The notes under the pieces: generated by a model | Told to the model about the DNA's origin: nothing | Databases searched by the model: none | What the model saw: only the letters and a program-made list of their open reading frames with translations | Program-made: the position numbers and the translations under genes | Assembly (NCBI GenBank): GCA_026936105.1 | Contig: JAIXKI010000015.1 | Span: forward strand, 137,498 to 201,497 | Length of the DNA: 64,000 bases | DNA from: Chitinophagales bacterium | GTDB lineage: Bacteria; Bacteroidota; Bacteroidia; Chitinophagales; Chitinophagaceae | Direction: 5' to 3' | In this document: piece by piece, positions 54,317 through 63,420 of the stretch | How positions within the stretch are numbered: the stretch's first letter is position 1 | Layout: every line of letters begins with the position of its first letter

Positions 54317-56254
54317 ATGGAAATCACTCCGGGGCCATTGCTGAAAACGATCAATTCTCCTGAAGATCTTAAAAAATTACCCAGGGAAAAACTGCACCAG
54401 GTATGTGATGAACTACGGCAATATATCATTGATGTGGTCAGTGTGCATGGAGGTCATTTCGGCGCCAGCCTCGGTGTGGTGGAACTGACCACCGCCCTGC
54501 ACTATGTTTACAATACTCCGAATGATCTGTTGGTCTGGGATGTAGGCCACCAGGCTTATGGACATAAGATACTTACAGGCCGCAGAGAGAGTTTTGTTAC
54601 AAACAGGAAATTTAATGGAATCAGCGGTTTCCCAAAAAGAAGTGAAAGTGAATATGACACGTTCGGAGTCGGGCATTCCTCCACTTCCATTTCTGCTGCC
54701 CTCGGTATGGCTATTGCTGCCAAATACAAAGGAGAAAAGGATAGAAAAGTGGTTGCCATCATCGGTGATGGCGCCATGACAGCAGGACTTGCCTTTGAAG
54801 GATTGAATCATGCAGGAGTTTCCGATACTGATATTCTTATCATACTTAATGATAATCATATCGGTATTGATCCAAACGTCGGGGCGCTGAAAGAATACCT
54901 GACGGACATCACCACTTCCCCCGCTTACAATAAAGTGAAAGATGAGATATGGAAATTACTCGGCAAACTTCCGGTGGGCACTCATTTCACAAGGGGCATG
55001 GCACACAAGCTGGCGGAAGGGATGAAAGGAATAGTCACCAGCAGTTCCAACTTATTTGCCGCATTAAAACTTCGCTACTTTGGTCCGATAGACGGCCATA
55101 ACATCAATAAACTTGTTGATACTTTAAAAGACCTTCGGGGAATTCCGGGGCCGAAGATCCTGCATATTATTACTACAAAAGGTAAAGGTTATGCATTGGC
55201 AGAAAAAGATCAGACCAGGTGGCATGCTACGGGTCAATTCGATAAACTGACCGGGGAAATCTACAAAAAGAATTATGACCTGCCCCAACCGCCCAAATAC
55301 CAGGATGTATTCGGGCACACCATCATTGAACTGGCAGAAAAGAATGAAAAGATATTCGGGATCACCCCGGCCATGGCTTCGGGATGTTCTCTTAAATTCA
55401 TGATGGAAAAAATGCCGGACAGGGCTTTTGATGTGGGCATTGCAGAGCAACATGCAGTAACACTTAGCGCCGGCATGGCCACACAGGGAATGAAAGTCTT
55501 CTGTAACATCTACTCCACATTCATGCAAAGAGCATACGACCAGGTAATCCATGATGTGGCTATTCAAAACCTGCCCGTCATATTCTGCCTGGACCGTGCA
55601 GGGTTGGTTGGAGATGACGGCCCGACACATCATGGCGCATATGATATTGCCTATATGCGTTGTGTACCTAATATGATCGTGAGCGCTCCTATGAATGAAA
55701 GTGAATTAAGGAACCTGATGTACACTGCTCAACTGGATTCCACAAAGAATCCTTTCGTGATCCGATATCCGAGAGGTGAAGGAGTAATGCCTGAATGGAA
55801 AACAGAAATGAAAGAAATAAAAATCGGCACAGGAAGAAAAATAAAGGAGGGACAGGATATTGTCATTCTTTCATTAGGCCACCCGGGAAATTTTGCTGCT
55901 GCTGCCATCCGTGATCTGAAAAACGATGGTTTGAATCCGGCACATTATGATATGCGTTTTGCCAAACCTCTTGACGAAGAATTGCTGCATGATGTTTTCA
56001 GTAAATTCAATAAATTAATTACTGTGGAAGACGGAACCGTAAAAGGCGGATTCGGTTCTGCCATTCTGGAATTCATGAATGAACACAACTACCATGCAGA
56101 AATAAAAATATTGGGAATACCAGATCACGTAATTGAACATGGCACCCTGAAAGAATTGCATCATGAATGCCATTATGATGCGGAAGCTATTAAAGCTGCA
56201 GTACTGGAAATGATGAGAGGAAAAATAACGGTTTCCGCTTCCATAGCAGGATAA
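54317..56254 (+). CDS. dxs: 1-deoxy-D-xylulose-5-phosphate synthase
   Basis: Thiamine-diphosphate enzyme, first step of the MEP isoprenoid pathway. The start is set at ATG 54317 (MEITPGPLLKTINSPEDL); an upstream TTG at 54254 is not family-like. The 645-residue protein shows HGGHFGASLGVVELTTALHYV, VWDVGHQAYGHKILTGR, GIVGDGAMTAGLAFEGLNHAG-type segments with NDNHIGIDPNVGAL, DVGIAEQHAVTLSAGMA, DRAGLVGDDGPTHHG and the TVEDGTVKGGFGSA end. It is separated from the GGGPS-type gene by the M28 and LytS/LytTR genes. Confidence 0.96.
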   Translation: MEITPGPLLKTINSPEDLKKLPREKLHQVCDELRQYIIDVVSVHGGHFGASLGVVELTTALHYVYNTPNDLLVWDVGHQAYGHKILTGRRESFVTNRKFNGISGFPKRSESEYDTFGVGHSSTSISAALGMAIAAKYKGEKDRKVVAIIGDGAMTAGLAFEGLNHAGVSDTDILIILNDNHIGIDPNVGALKEYLTDITTSPAYNKVKDEIWKLLGKLPVGTHFTRGMAHKLAEGMKGIVTSSSNLFAALKLRYFGPIDGHNINKLVDTLKDLRGIPGPKILHIITTKGKGYALAEKDQTRWHATGQFDKLTGEIYKKNYDLPQPPKYQDVFGHTIIELAEKNEKIFGITPAMASGCSLKFMMEKMPDRAFDVGIAEQHAVTLSAGMATQGMKVFCNIYSTFMQRAYDQVIHDVAIQNLPVIFCLDRAGLVGDDGPTHHGAYDIAYMRCVPNMIVSAPMNESELRNLMYTAQLDSTKNPFVIRYPRGEGVMPEWKTEMKEIKIGTGRKIKEGQDIVILSLGHPGNFAAAAIRDLKNDGLNPAHYDMRFAKPLDEELLHDVFSKFNKLITVEDGTVKGGFGSAILEFMNEHNYHAEIKILGIPDHVIEHGTLKELHHECHYDAEAIKAAVLEMMRGKITVSASIAG

Positions 56255-56277
56255 GATAAATATGATTAAATTTATGC

Positions 56278-59262
56278 ATGCAACGAAATCGCTTTTTCCT
56301 TGCATGCTTCTTTTTTATTTGTGTGAATTGCCGGGCACAGCAGTACCCCTTTATTTATTATACACCCAATAACGGCTTAATCAACAGCCGGGTAAAAAGT
56401 ATCAAACAGGACAGCAAAGGGTTTATGTATTTCATCACCCGCGGAGGCCTCAGCATTTATGACGGTGCAAGATTCACCAACTATTCACAGCAGAACGGGC
56501 TGGCAAATGAGATAGTCAATGATATAGCAGAGATCACTCCAGATTCTTTTCTGATTGCCACAAATGTATCATCACTGAACACATTGGTAAAAGGCAGGAT
56601 CGGAAATTTTAAAACTGCCGACAATTTTTACCCGGTCATAAACCGTTTTTTCAAAAACAAGGAAGGCAACTGGTATGTTGCAGCTGATGAAGGGCTGTTT
56701 ATATTCGATGGAAAACGTTTTGACCAGGTCCATTTGTTTAATAAACAGAATACCGAAATCGGGCAGAACATAAACCAGGTCAGCCAATGGAAAAATTTTC
56801 TCCTTTTAACAACATGGAGCAGTTTAATAAAAGAAAAGCTGATCGTTTATGATTTGCAACAAAAAAAAGTAACGGCCATTGAAACGCACCATAATGTGCT
56901 TTCCACTACTGTAAACTCACAAGGACAAATCTGGGCAACAACCGACCAGGGAGCCCGGGAGATTGACACAATATCATTTAAAAAGGGCATCCTCAAATTT
57001 GTATCTCCTGATCTAAAAATTCAGGCTATAACAAAGCCGTACCTGCAGAATGTGGTTTTTGACAATGAAAATAACTTGTGGCTTTTCAGCAAGGACAGTA
57101 TCTATAAACTCAGCCCGGAGGGTAGCGAGTATCAAATGGTCATCACCAAAAAAGGATTAAACACTACAAATCTCAGTGATATTTTTATTGACCGTGAAGG
57201 GATTACCTGGTTCGCCATAGATGGAACCGGTATCGCCAAAATGACCAACTCGGGTGTTGAAATGATCAATGCACTGAATGGGTTTCCGGCATTGATCACT
57301 TCCATATTTCAGCAAAGAGACAGCACCTGGGTTTACAACAGCAACAACAACAGCATATACTGCATCAGTAAAAAAAATATTTTGGCGTTTCCACTTCCGA
57401 AGTCGCTGACACGGGTTGAAAATATCATTATCAATAAAGAGAAAATATACCTGACCAATCAAAACAGGATCGTTTCTGTTTCTGGCAAAAATAATCCCCG
57501 ATCATACTATCGTCCTGAACTGATATTCTCAGCCGGAAATATAACCTTAGGCAAAGCTCTCCTGGATCCTTATGGTAATATAATTATTGTCGCTGTAAAA
57601 GATGAATCCGAATTTTTCCTTTACGTGGTCAATAACAAAAAGGTCATTGATATTTATCCAATCAGTATAATTGTGGATCAGATGGCGGTCGATGCTTCAG
57701 GGCGTTTATGGATAATCACCCGAAATGATCAATTACTGGTATTTACACTTCATCCCAAAGATCCATCAAATTATCTCCACCTGTTGAATGACTTCTCGAA
57801 AGAAATGTCCGGGCTTGGCCTCCGTTCCCTGACAATTGATAAAAACAATAATATATGGATAGGTACAAGATACTTGGGTGCCTATTACCTGAATATTAAA
57901 AATCTTCAGATCAACTCTATACGGCAGTTTTCAACAAAGAATGGTCTGACTGATAATTTTATTTACAGTCTCACCTGTGACAGTTTGGGAAATATCTGGG
58001 CCGGAACACAAACTGGCCTGGACAAGATTTATTTAAAAAACGGACGTTTTATCATCAGCAATGTAAGCAGGAACAACAATTTTTTTCAGTCGGTGAAACA
58101 GATAACGGTAGCCCCAGATAATACAGTACTGGCGCTTTTAGCAGAAGGTTCCTTACTTAAAATTGCTGCCGGAGTTACAAAACAATCAGATAGTGTTCCT
58201 CATCTTCTGATAGTAAATATGAAAGTGAATGGCGAAAATCAAAATGAATCTTCGCATCAGTTTTCTTACCGGCAAAATAATTTTTCCTTCAGCGTTGCAG
58301 CGCCTTCTTTTATAGATGAAAAGTCAATCCGGTATAGCTACCTGCTGGAAGGAAGCATAAATAACAACTGGAGTGAACCATCCAATCAATCCGATTTTAA
58401 TATCATCAACCTCTCCCCCGGCTCCTATAATTTGAAAGTAAAATGTATGTTCCCGGGTGAACTGTACTCTTCCCAGGTGATTAGTTATCCGTTTGTAATT
58501 AACCCTCCCTGGTGGCAGACCTTATGGTTTCGTTTTGCAATGGGGGCATTGATCTTAGGATTGCTATTAAGTGTGGTGCGGTATTATTATCAGAAAAAAC
58601 TGGAAAAACAAAATTTGCTGCTGGAAAAACAAAGGGTTATTGAAAAAGAACGATCCCGCATTGCTGCCGATTTACACGATGATCTGGGCGCAGGCCTGAC
58701 CCGGATAAAATTCATTACTGAAAATATCGGTGAAAAAATCCAATCCGGGGAACCCGTAGAAACAGACCTGGAAAAACTGAAAGCTTCATCATTAAAACTG
58801 GTAGAAAGTATTGCAGAAATTATTTGGGCTATGAATGAGAAAAACAATTTGATCAGCGACACTCTGTATTATCTCCGTTCATATGCTGTAAACTATTGCG
58901 AAGAACATAATCTCGGCTGCACATTTGAAATTTCCCATGAATTTACCGACCGGATTGTGAGCGGGAATATTCGACGGAATCTTTTTCTCATCCTCAAAGA
59001 ATGTCTGCACAATATCGTGAAACATGCCAGGGCAAAAAATGTAGTCATTAAAATATCAGTGGGTGAAAAACTGGAATTGACAGTTAAAGATGATGGGCAT
59101 GGTTTTAATGCAACTACCACAAAGGACAGAGGCAACGGCATTATCAATATGAAAAAACGGGTCAGGGAAATGAGAGGCAATATTAAATTAGAAAATATCA
59201 ATGGTACAGTAATAACAGTTCAATTACCTCTGTCCACTAACCAAAGTTCTATTGATTCCTGA
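56278..59262 (+). CDS. Propeller-type membrane sensor kinase (HisKA_3)
   Basis: A 994-residue kinase, 24 bp after dxs. A signal peptide (FFLACFFFICVNCRAQQ) is followed by the periplasmic beta-propeller of Reg_prop repeats (DSKGFMYFITRGGLSIYDGARFTNYSQQNGL, NNIWIGTRYLGAYYL, GNIWAGTQTGLDKI), a Y_Y_Y domain (SYLLEGSINNNWSEPSNQS), and one transmembrane helix (FAMGALILGLLLSVVRYYY). The kinase core has RIAADLHDDLGAGLTRIK (His about 800), HNIVKHARAKNVVI, VKDDGHGF and GNGIINMKKRVREMRG. The last bases of the frame come from the IS left end: Ile-Asp is followed by TCC TGA of the element, so the protein has one extra Ser. The regulator at 60996 is its likely partner. Confidence 0.92.
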   Translation: MQRNRFFLACFFFICVNCRAQQYPFIYYTPNNGLINSRVKSIKQDSKGFMYFITRGGLSIYDGARFTNYSQQNGLANEIVNDIAEITPDSFLIATNVSSLNTLVKGRIGNFKTADNFYPVINRFFKNKEGNWYVAADEGLFIFDGKRFDQVHLFNKQNTEIGQNINQVSQWKNFLLLTTWSSLIKEKLIVYDLQQKKVTAIETHHNVLSTTVNSQGQIWATTDQGAREIDTISFKKGILKFVSPDLKIQAITKPYLQNVVFDNENNLWLFSKDSIYKLSPEGSEYQMVITKKGLNTTNLSDIFIDREGITWFAIDGTGIAKMTNSGVEMINALNGFPALITSIFQQRDSTWVYNSNNNSIYCISKKNILAFPLPKSLTRVENIIINKEKIYLTNQNRIVSVSGKNNPRSYYRPELIFSAGNITLGKALLDPYGNIIIVAVKDESEFFLYVVNNKKVIDIYPISIIVDQMAVDASGRLWIITRNDQLLVFTLHPKDPSNYLHLLNDFSKEMSGLGLRSLTIDKNNNIWIGTRYLGAYYLNIKNLQINSIRQFSTKNGLTDNFIYSLTCDSLGNIWAGTQTGLDKIYLKNGRFIISNVSRNNNFFQSVKQITVAPDNTVLALLAEGSLLKIAAGVTKQSDSVPHLLIVNMKVNGENQNESSHQFSYRQNNFSFSVAAPSFIDEKSIRYSYLLEGSINNNWSEPSNQSDFNIINLSPGSYNLKVKCMFPGELYSSQVISYPFVINPPWWQTLWFRFAMGALILGLLLSVVRYYYQKKLEKQNLLLEKQRVIEKERSRIAADLHDDLGAGLTRIKFITENIGEKIQSGEPVETDLEKLKASSLKLVESIAEIIWAMNEKNNLISDTLYYLRSYAVNYCEEHNLGCTFEISHEFTDRIVSGNIRRNLFLILKECLHNIVKHARAKNVVIKISVGEKLELTVKDDGHGFNATTTKDRGNGIINMKKRVREMRGNIKLENINGTVITVQLPLSTNQSSIDS
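59174..59257. repeat. Left copy of the 84-bp direct repeat flanking the IS
   Basis: These 84 bases are the 3' end of the kinase gene, from GAGGCAATATTAAATTAG to GTTCTATTGATT. An identical copy lies at 60886-60969, directly after the IS. In the right copy the sequence continues as GATTGA, which gives the probable original stop (Ser-Ile-Asp-stop). Confidence 0.93.
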
Positions 59263-60886
59263 CTTCTGACATTTAGTGCGGTAAAATTTTCCATTTTTTT
59301 ATTAGAGGCGCCAGTGGACTTTTTAGTATTTCTTTAGTTGGTGATCGGAAGGGATATATTTCCTTTGTACCCCTGTCTTGAATATGGGTTTCGGTAATGT
59401 TCCAAATAAGGTCTTTAATCTGTCTGAGGCTTAGATTAGTTTTTAACTCCAGATATTTTTCTATAATCAGGGCTACAAAGCAGATTAAGATATGCGATTT
59501 AATAGCGTCTTCCTTTCTGTGAAAAACAGGTCTTGCTTGTAAATCGGTTTTGCTCATCCGGAAAGATTGTTCTACCCGCCACAGGTCGTGATAATACTCA
59601 ATTATTTTTTCATTACTAAGTTCATTGGGTGATATGTTGGTGCAGTAGCCTTTGATGCCTAAGAGCAATTTTCGCTTTTGTATCAATGGTTCATTGAGTG
59701 CTATTTTTTCTTTCGATAGAGTTTTTATGAATAAAGCCCGTTTCCCCACAGATTGTTCTGCTACCAGTTTTTCGGCTTTTGCTATGTGGCCATTGAGGTC
59801 GTACAGTTCTTTGCTGTATCTTTTGGAAGAGAAGTCGCAAACCAGATAGCCATATGCAGAATGTATGCGTGCATTTAGGCCATGGCGGCCCGCTACCGCA
59901 GCATGCACTTGCTGTATTACCTCTGCACCCGAATTAGCAAGCCGTGCTCCTACAATGTAAAAGAATCCTTTTTGTTTCAATTCATCTAAACGTTCTTCCG
60001 ATAGCATGGCAGCGTCTGCCACAATAATGGGTTTTGCTCCGGGATGGTTGTCCATAAACTGTTCCAGTATCGGTAGCATGGTTTTACCCTCAAAAGTGTT
60101 GCCCGAAAAAACTTCATACACTAATGGGAACCCGGATTGCGTTACCAGCAATCCCACTACTATCTGCGGTTGCTGCGGCTTGTTGTCTTTAGAAAAACCC
60201 GGTATTCGCAAATCATCGGAATGAAACGTCTCAAAATAAAGTGTGGTTACATCATAGAGCACAAAATAAAACTGCTCCCGAAGACCTGTGTTTGCAATAT
60301 GAAAGGCGGTTTGTTCAATAAAAGTTTTGTAGGTTAAAAAACCTGGAATTTTACGATAGAATCGTTGAGAATAAGTAACATTAAAGTAACGTCCAAGCAA
60401 CTCTATTGTACGCAGTTTGGAGGCTGGCTCAAGAAGGCGCATTATCACCAAATCTTTCAGAAGATTATCCATGTCACCCAGTCCACATTCCTGCAGGCAG
60501 CTGAATAGAAATTGCCTGGCAAATAAATGGGTTACCGAAATGCATTCTCCCTGTTCCACATCAAGCATCTTTTTTGCAGGCGGGGAAAACAAAGTAATCT
60601 GTAAACTTTGTTCTTCAATCCAATTCCGGGCAGCCTGAATAAGCGCAGCAACCCCGTCATCACTTCTGGCACTACCAAAATGTTTATGCACTTTGCTTTT
60701 ATGACCTTGGTATTCTACAACCTGAATGGCTATAGCCTTGGATGCCGTTACAACTTTTCTAATAGAAAGCACACCATGAATTTACCCTTAGTGCGGTAAA
60801 TTTTAAAAAACAAAAAAATAACATAAAGTAAGTCAACAACTTACAAAGTGCCTTGTACGATTTTTTGAAAAGCGTCAGAACTCAGG
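59258..60886 (-). mobile_element. IS1634-family insertion sequence, 1629 bp
   Basis: The ends are short inverted repeats: CCTGACTTCTGAC on the left and, read inward on the other strand, CCTGAGTTCTGAC on the right (one mismatch in 13). It carries one transposase gene on the minus strand. Two copies of TTAGTGCGGTAAAATTTT (59273-59290, and 60788-60804 with one A fewer) lie in direct orientation just inside the ends. The outside 84-bp direct repeat is far longer than usual target duplications; elements of the IS1634 type are known for long, variable ones. The repeats are identical, so the insertion is probably recent. Confidence 0.9.
59273..60772 (-). CDS. IS1634-family transposase (DDE)
   Basis: A 499-residue IS4-superfamily transposase. 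Catalytic residues are visible as Asp in FVLYDVTTLYFE, Asp in PIIVADAAMLSEE and Glu in YYHDLWRVEQSFRMSKTDLQARPVFH, the YREK-like region. The start is GTG 60772; an in-frame stop lies four codons upstream (TAA ATT CAT GGT) and no in-frame ATG is near. The last codons (KILPH-stop) lie inside the left internal repeat. The gene is intact, so the element may be active. Confidence 0.9.
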   Translation of the reverse strand: MLSIRKVVTASKAIAIQVVEYQGHKSKVHKHFGSARSDDGVAALIQAARNWIEEQSLQITLFSPPAKKMLDVEQGECISVTHLFARQFLFSCLQECGLGDMDNLLKDLVIMRLLEPASKLRTIELLGRYFNVTYSQRFYRKIPGFLTYKTFIEQTAFHIANTGLREQFYFVLYDVTTLYFETFHSDDLRIPGFSKDNKPQQPQIVVGLLVTQSGFPLVYEVFSGNTFEGKTMLPILEQFMDNHPGAKPIIVADAAMLSEERLDELKQKGFFYIVGARLANSGAEVIQQVHAAVAGRHGLNARIHSAYGYLVCDFSSKRYSKELYDLNGHIAKAEKLVAEQSVGKRALFIKTLSKEKIALNEPLIQKRKLLLGIKGYCTNISPNELSNEKIIEYYHDLWRVEQSFRMSKTDLQARPVFHRKEDAIKSHILICFVALIIEKYLELKTNLSLRQIKDLIWNITETHIQDRGTKEIYPFRSPTKEILKSPLAPLIKKWKILPH

Positions 60887-60969
60887 AGGCAATATTAAAT
60901 TAGAAAATATCAATGGTACAGTAATAACAGTTCAATTACCTCTGTCCACTAACCAAAGTTCTATTGATT
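60886..60969. repeat. Right copy of the 84-bp direct repeat flanking the IS
   Basis: Identical to 59174-59257. It carries the last 27 or so codons of the kinase with the original stop GAT TGA (TGA 60969-60971), cut off from the rest of the gene by the IS. Confidence 0.93.
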
Positions 60970-60995
60970 GAAACCATCAGATCAATTTTATTTGC

Positions 60996-61631
60996 ATGAT
61001 GCATCCGATAACAGTAAGCATTGTTGAAGACCTGGAAGAAGTAAGAGAAAACATTCAACGGCTGCTTGATCATACCGATAAATTTAGTTTTGTAGCGGGG
61101 TATCCAAATGGCGAGCTCGCTGAAAAGGGGATTCCACAATATCCTCCTGACATTGTCATTATGGACATTAACCTGCCCGGTATGAATGGAATTGATTGCT
61201 TGAAAAGGATAAAGGAAAAATGTCTATCTACCCAGTTTATCATGTTTACAATTTATGAAGAAGATGAAAAAGTATTCGAAGCGCTGAAAGCCGGCGCACA
61301 TGGTTACCTGCTGAAAAATACTCAAAAAGAGAAACTGCTGGAAGCTTTGGAAGAACTGCATCATGGAGGAAGCCCGATGAGTACGCAAATTGCCCGCAAG
61401 GTAATTGAGGTATTTGAAAAAAGCAATCTGCCTTCTGCTGAAGTAAACACTTTAACGAATAAAGAAATTCAGATACTGGAACTGCTGACAAAAGGGTATT
61501 TATATAAAGAAATCGCCGAACAACTTCATCTTACCCGCAATACAATCAAACAACACATTCATCATATCTACACAAAGCTGCATGTACAAAACCGTACTGA
61601 AGCCATCAACAAGGCTTTTCCAAGACGGTAA
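60996..61631 (+). CDS. LuxR/NarL-family response regulator
   Basis: A 211-residue regulator. The receiver domain starts MMHPITVSIVEDLEEV with the phospho-acceptor Asp in DIVIMDINLPGMNG (about residue 57) and Lys in GYLLKNTQKEK. The LuxR helix-turn-helix reads LTNKEIQILELLTKGYLYKEIAEQLHLTRNTIKQHIHHIYTKLHV. It is the natural partner of the HisKA_3 propeller kinase; without the IS and its duplication the gap would be about 24 bp. The IS, with its transposase on the opposite strand, now lies between them and may separate their transcription. Confidence 0.92.
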   Translation: MMHPITVSIVEDLEEVRENIQRLLDHTDKFSFVAGYPNGELAEKGIPQYPPDIVIMDINLPGMNGIDCLKRIKEKCLSTQFIMFTIYEEDEKVFEALKAGAHGYLLKNTQKEKLLEALEELHHGGSPMSTQIARKVIEVFEKSNLPSAEVNTLTNKEIQILELLTKGYLYKEIAEQLHLTRNTIKQHIHHIYTKLHVQNRTEAINKAFPRR

Positions 61632-61756
61632 TCACTAACCTTTGGGGGATTGTCTTGCCCTTTTTACCGGTATAATTTTGACTTCCCTTTTGAATAACAG
61701 CCGGAACTGTTTTACTAAAACTGAAAGTACCATTTATCAAACCAAAATATATTTTT

Positions 61757-62677
61757 ATGAAACCTTTATCTTCAAAACAGCTTATTATATGCTGCATCAG
61801 TATTTTAATTTTTTTTCCTGCCTGCCGGAAATTCGGTACCATAGTCCATCATCATAAGGTCCTTTTTATCAGCAACGCAACCGGTACCAATAAGATCTAT
61901 AGTATGAATAATGACGGTACCAACGTTGTACAACTGACATTCGGAAATGTACCTGACGGACGTGCCACCTGGTCACCCGACGGACGATTCATTGCTTTTG
62001 CATCCGGACCGGCCAACAACAGGGATATTTATATAATGGACGCCCAGGGACAGGGATTAAAAAATATTACAAATACTCCAGGAGCTGATGAGGACTGGCC
62101 GGAGTGGTCACCAATAGACTACAAAGTAATTTTCTCAAGCAACCGGGATGGCAATCACGAAATTTATGAATATAATTTTGAACATGGTTCCCAGCAAAGG
62201 CTCACCAATCGCTCCCAGGATGACAAATGGCCTACTTATTCACCCGATGGCAGAAAAATCGCCTTTCAGTCTGTAATGGGTGCTGGCAATACAGAGGTAT
62301 TTAAAATGGATAAAGATGGAGGTAATGTAATACAGCTTACAAGCGATCCAGCAGCGGATCAAATGCCTGCATGGTCGCCGGACGGTTCCAGGATAATTTT
62401 TATGAGCACCCGTACCATTAGTGATAAATCAGGAACTAGAAACTGGCCCAGGATTTTTATCATGAATTCAAATGGCACCAATCAACTGGAATTGATAACT
62501 GAAAGAAGTGCACGCCCCTCCTGGTCAAGGCATGAAAATGCAATTGTATTTACACATAGCAGTACTTTTCCGGCCAACCCGGAAACCTGGGAGATTTACA
62601 AAGTCAAAGGTGATGGAACAGGCATGACAAGACTCACCAACAATTCGGTAACAGATGATTTTCCTTATATAAGGTAA
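61757..62677 (+). CDS. TolB-like PD40 beta-propeller lipoprotein
   Basis: A 306-residue protein starting with a lipoprotein signal (KQLIICCISILIFFPACRK; lipobox FPAC). The remainder is about six PD40/WD40-like blades with repeated WSPDGRFIAFAS, WSPIDYKVIFSSNRDG, YSPDGRKIAFQS and WSPDGSRIIFMSTR segments, as in TolB and TolB-like propellers. It is expected on a membrane facing the periplasm or outside, possibly binding protein or peptide partners. No protease domain (as in DPP4-like proteins) is present. It follows the regulator but has a 125-bp gap and its own start region. Confidence 0.87.
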   Translation: MKPLSSKQLIICCISILIFFPACRKFGTIVHHHKVLFISNATGTNKIYSMNNDGTNVVQLTFGNVPDGRATWSPDGRFIAFASGPANNRDIYIMDAQGQGLKNITNTPGADEDWPEWSPIDYKVIFSSNRDGNHEIYEYNFEHGSQQRLTNRSQDDKWPTYSPDGRKIAFQSVMGAGNTEVFKMDKDGGNVIQLTSDPAADQMPAWSPDGSRIIFMSTRTISDKSGTRNWPRIFIMNSNGTNQLELITERSARPSWSRHENAIVFTHSSTFPANPETWEIYKVKGDGTGMTRLTNNSVTDDFPYIR

Positions 62678-63420
62678 TTGTTATCGGCGACGAAACTATG
62701 AGAGGGTAATTTCAGTTTGCGATTCTAAAATTCTGAATGTGAATAAAGCAGAAATGAAAATATTCAGGATTGTAAGACAAAGTAATACACGAAGTGCTGT
62801 ATGAATTAATTCATCCATGGTCTTTTCGGAAATTGTCAATAAACTATATAGGAGTTGCTAATGGATTTACCCTTCTCACACATTCGAAAATTCGGGCAAT
62901 CGCAAAATTTTTCTTTAAGGTAAATTAGCTATATCAACCATCTGACTTATCTGATACTGTTGAAGTATGAAGAGACTTCTTCCTTACGATAAATAAATGC
63001 AGCCCTAACATCATAAAATAAAACGTTACATAAAAAGGTTATTTCACCAAACAGGTTAGGCAGAAAAAAATTATTAATCATAACATCAAAAAACTTTTTG
63101 GCCGAAACAATAAAAAGTAAAGATCTGAATTGCAAGTATCCTGTAGTAAATAATAATTCCCGCTTCTCAGTTTATTCTTTTTACGGTTCATAAAATGATG
63201 AAAAGGTTTTAGAGCTTTGAAAGCAGGCGCTTTCGGATGTCTCATTTAAAGTAGCCATCTTGTTTGATCGATTGAATTCGCTTGCGAATTGCAGAGCATT
63301 GCCAGTACCATCATATCTGTATTTCCCTTTCCGCTGAATAAGACCAAACCTAACCTTTGTACTATTTATTTGGCTGTAACTGGTTAATAATTTTATATCC
63401 AATTATAATATTGTCATTTT
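62678..63420. other. 743-bp intergenic region without a supported gene
   Basis: AT-rich sequence in which only short frames with no family content are found on either strand. A 62-codon frame at 62947-63135 and a 73-codon frame at 63181-63402 (minus) lack recognisable starts or domains. It contains the inverted repeat AATTCGC-TT-GCGAATT at 63275-63290. Gene remnants are possible but not identifiable. Confidence 0.6.

Noticed and set aside
62947-63402. Two minus-strand frames as genes
   Set aside because: No good start, no domain, no conserved-looking motif and AT-driven composition. One of them contains a palindromic AATTCGC repeat. They are described as intergenic.
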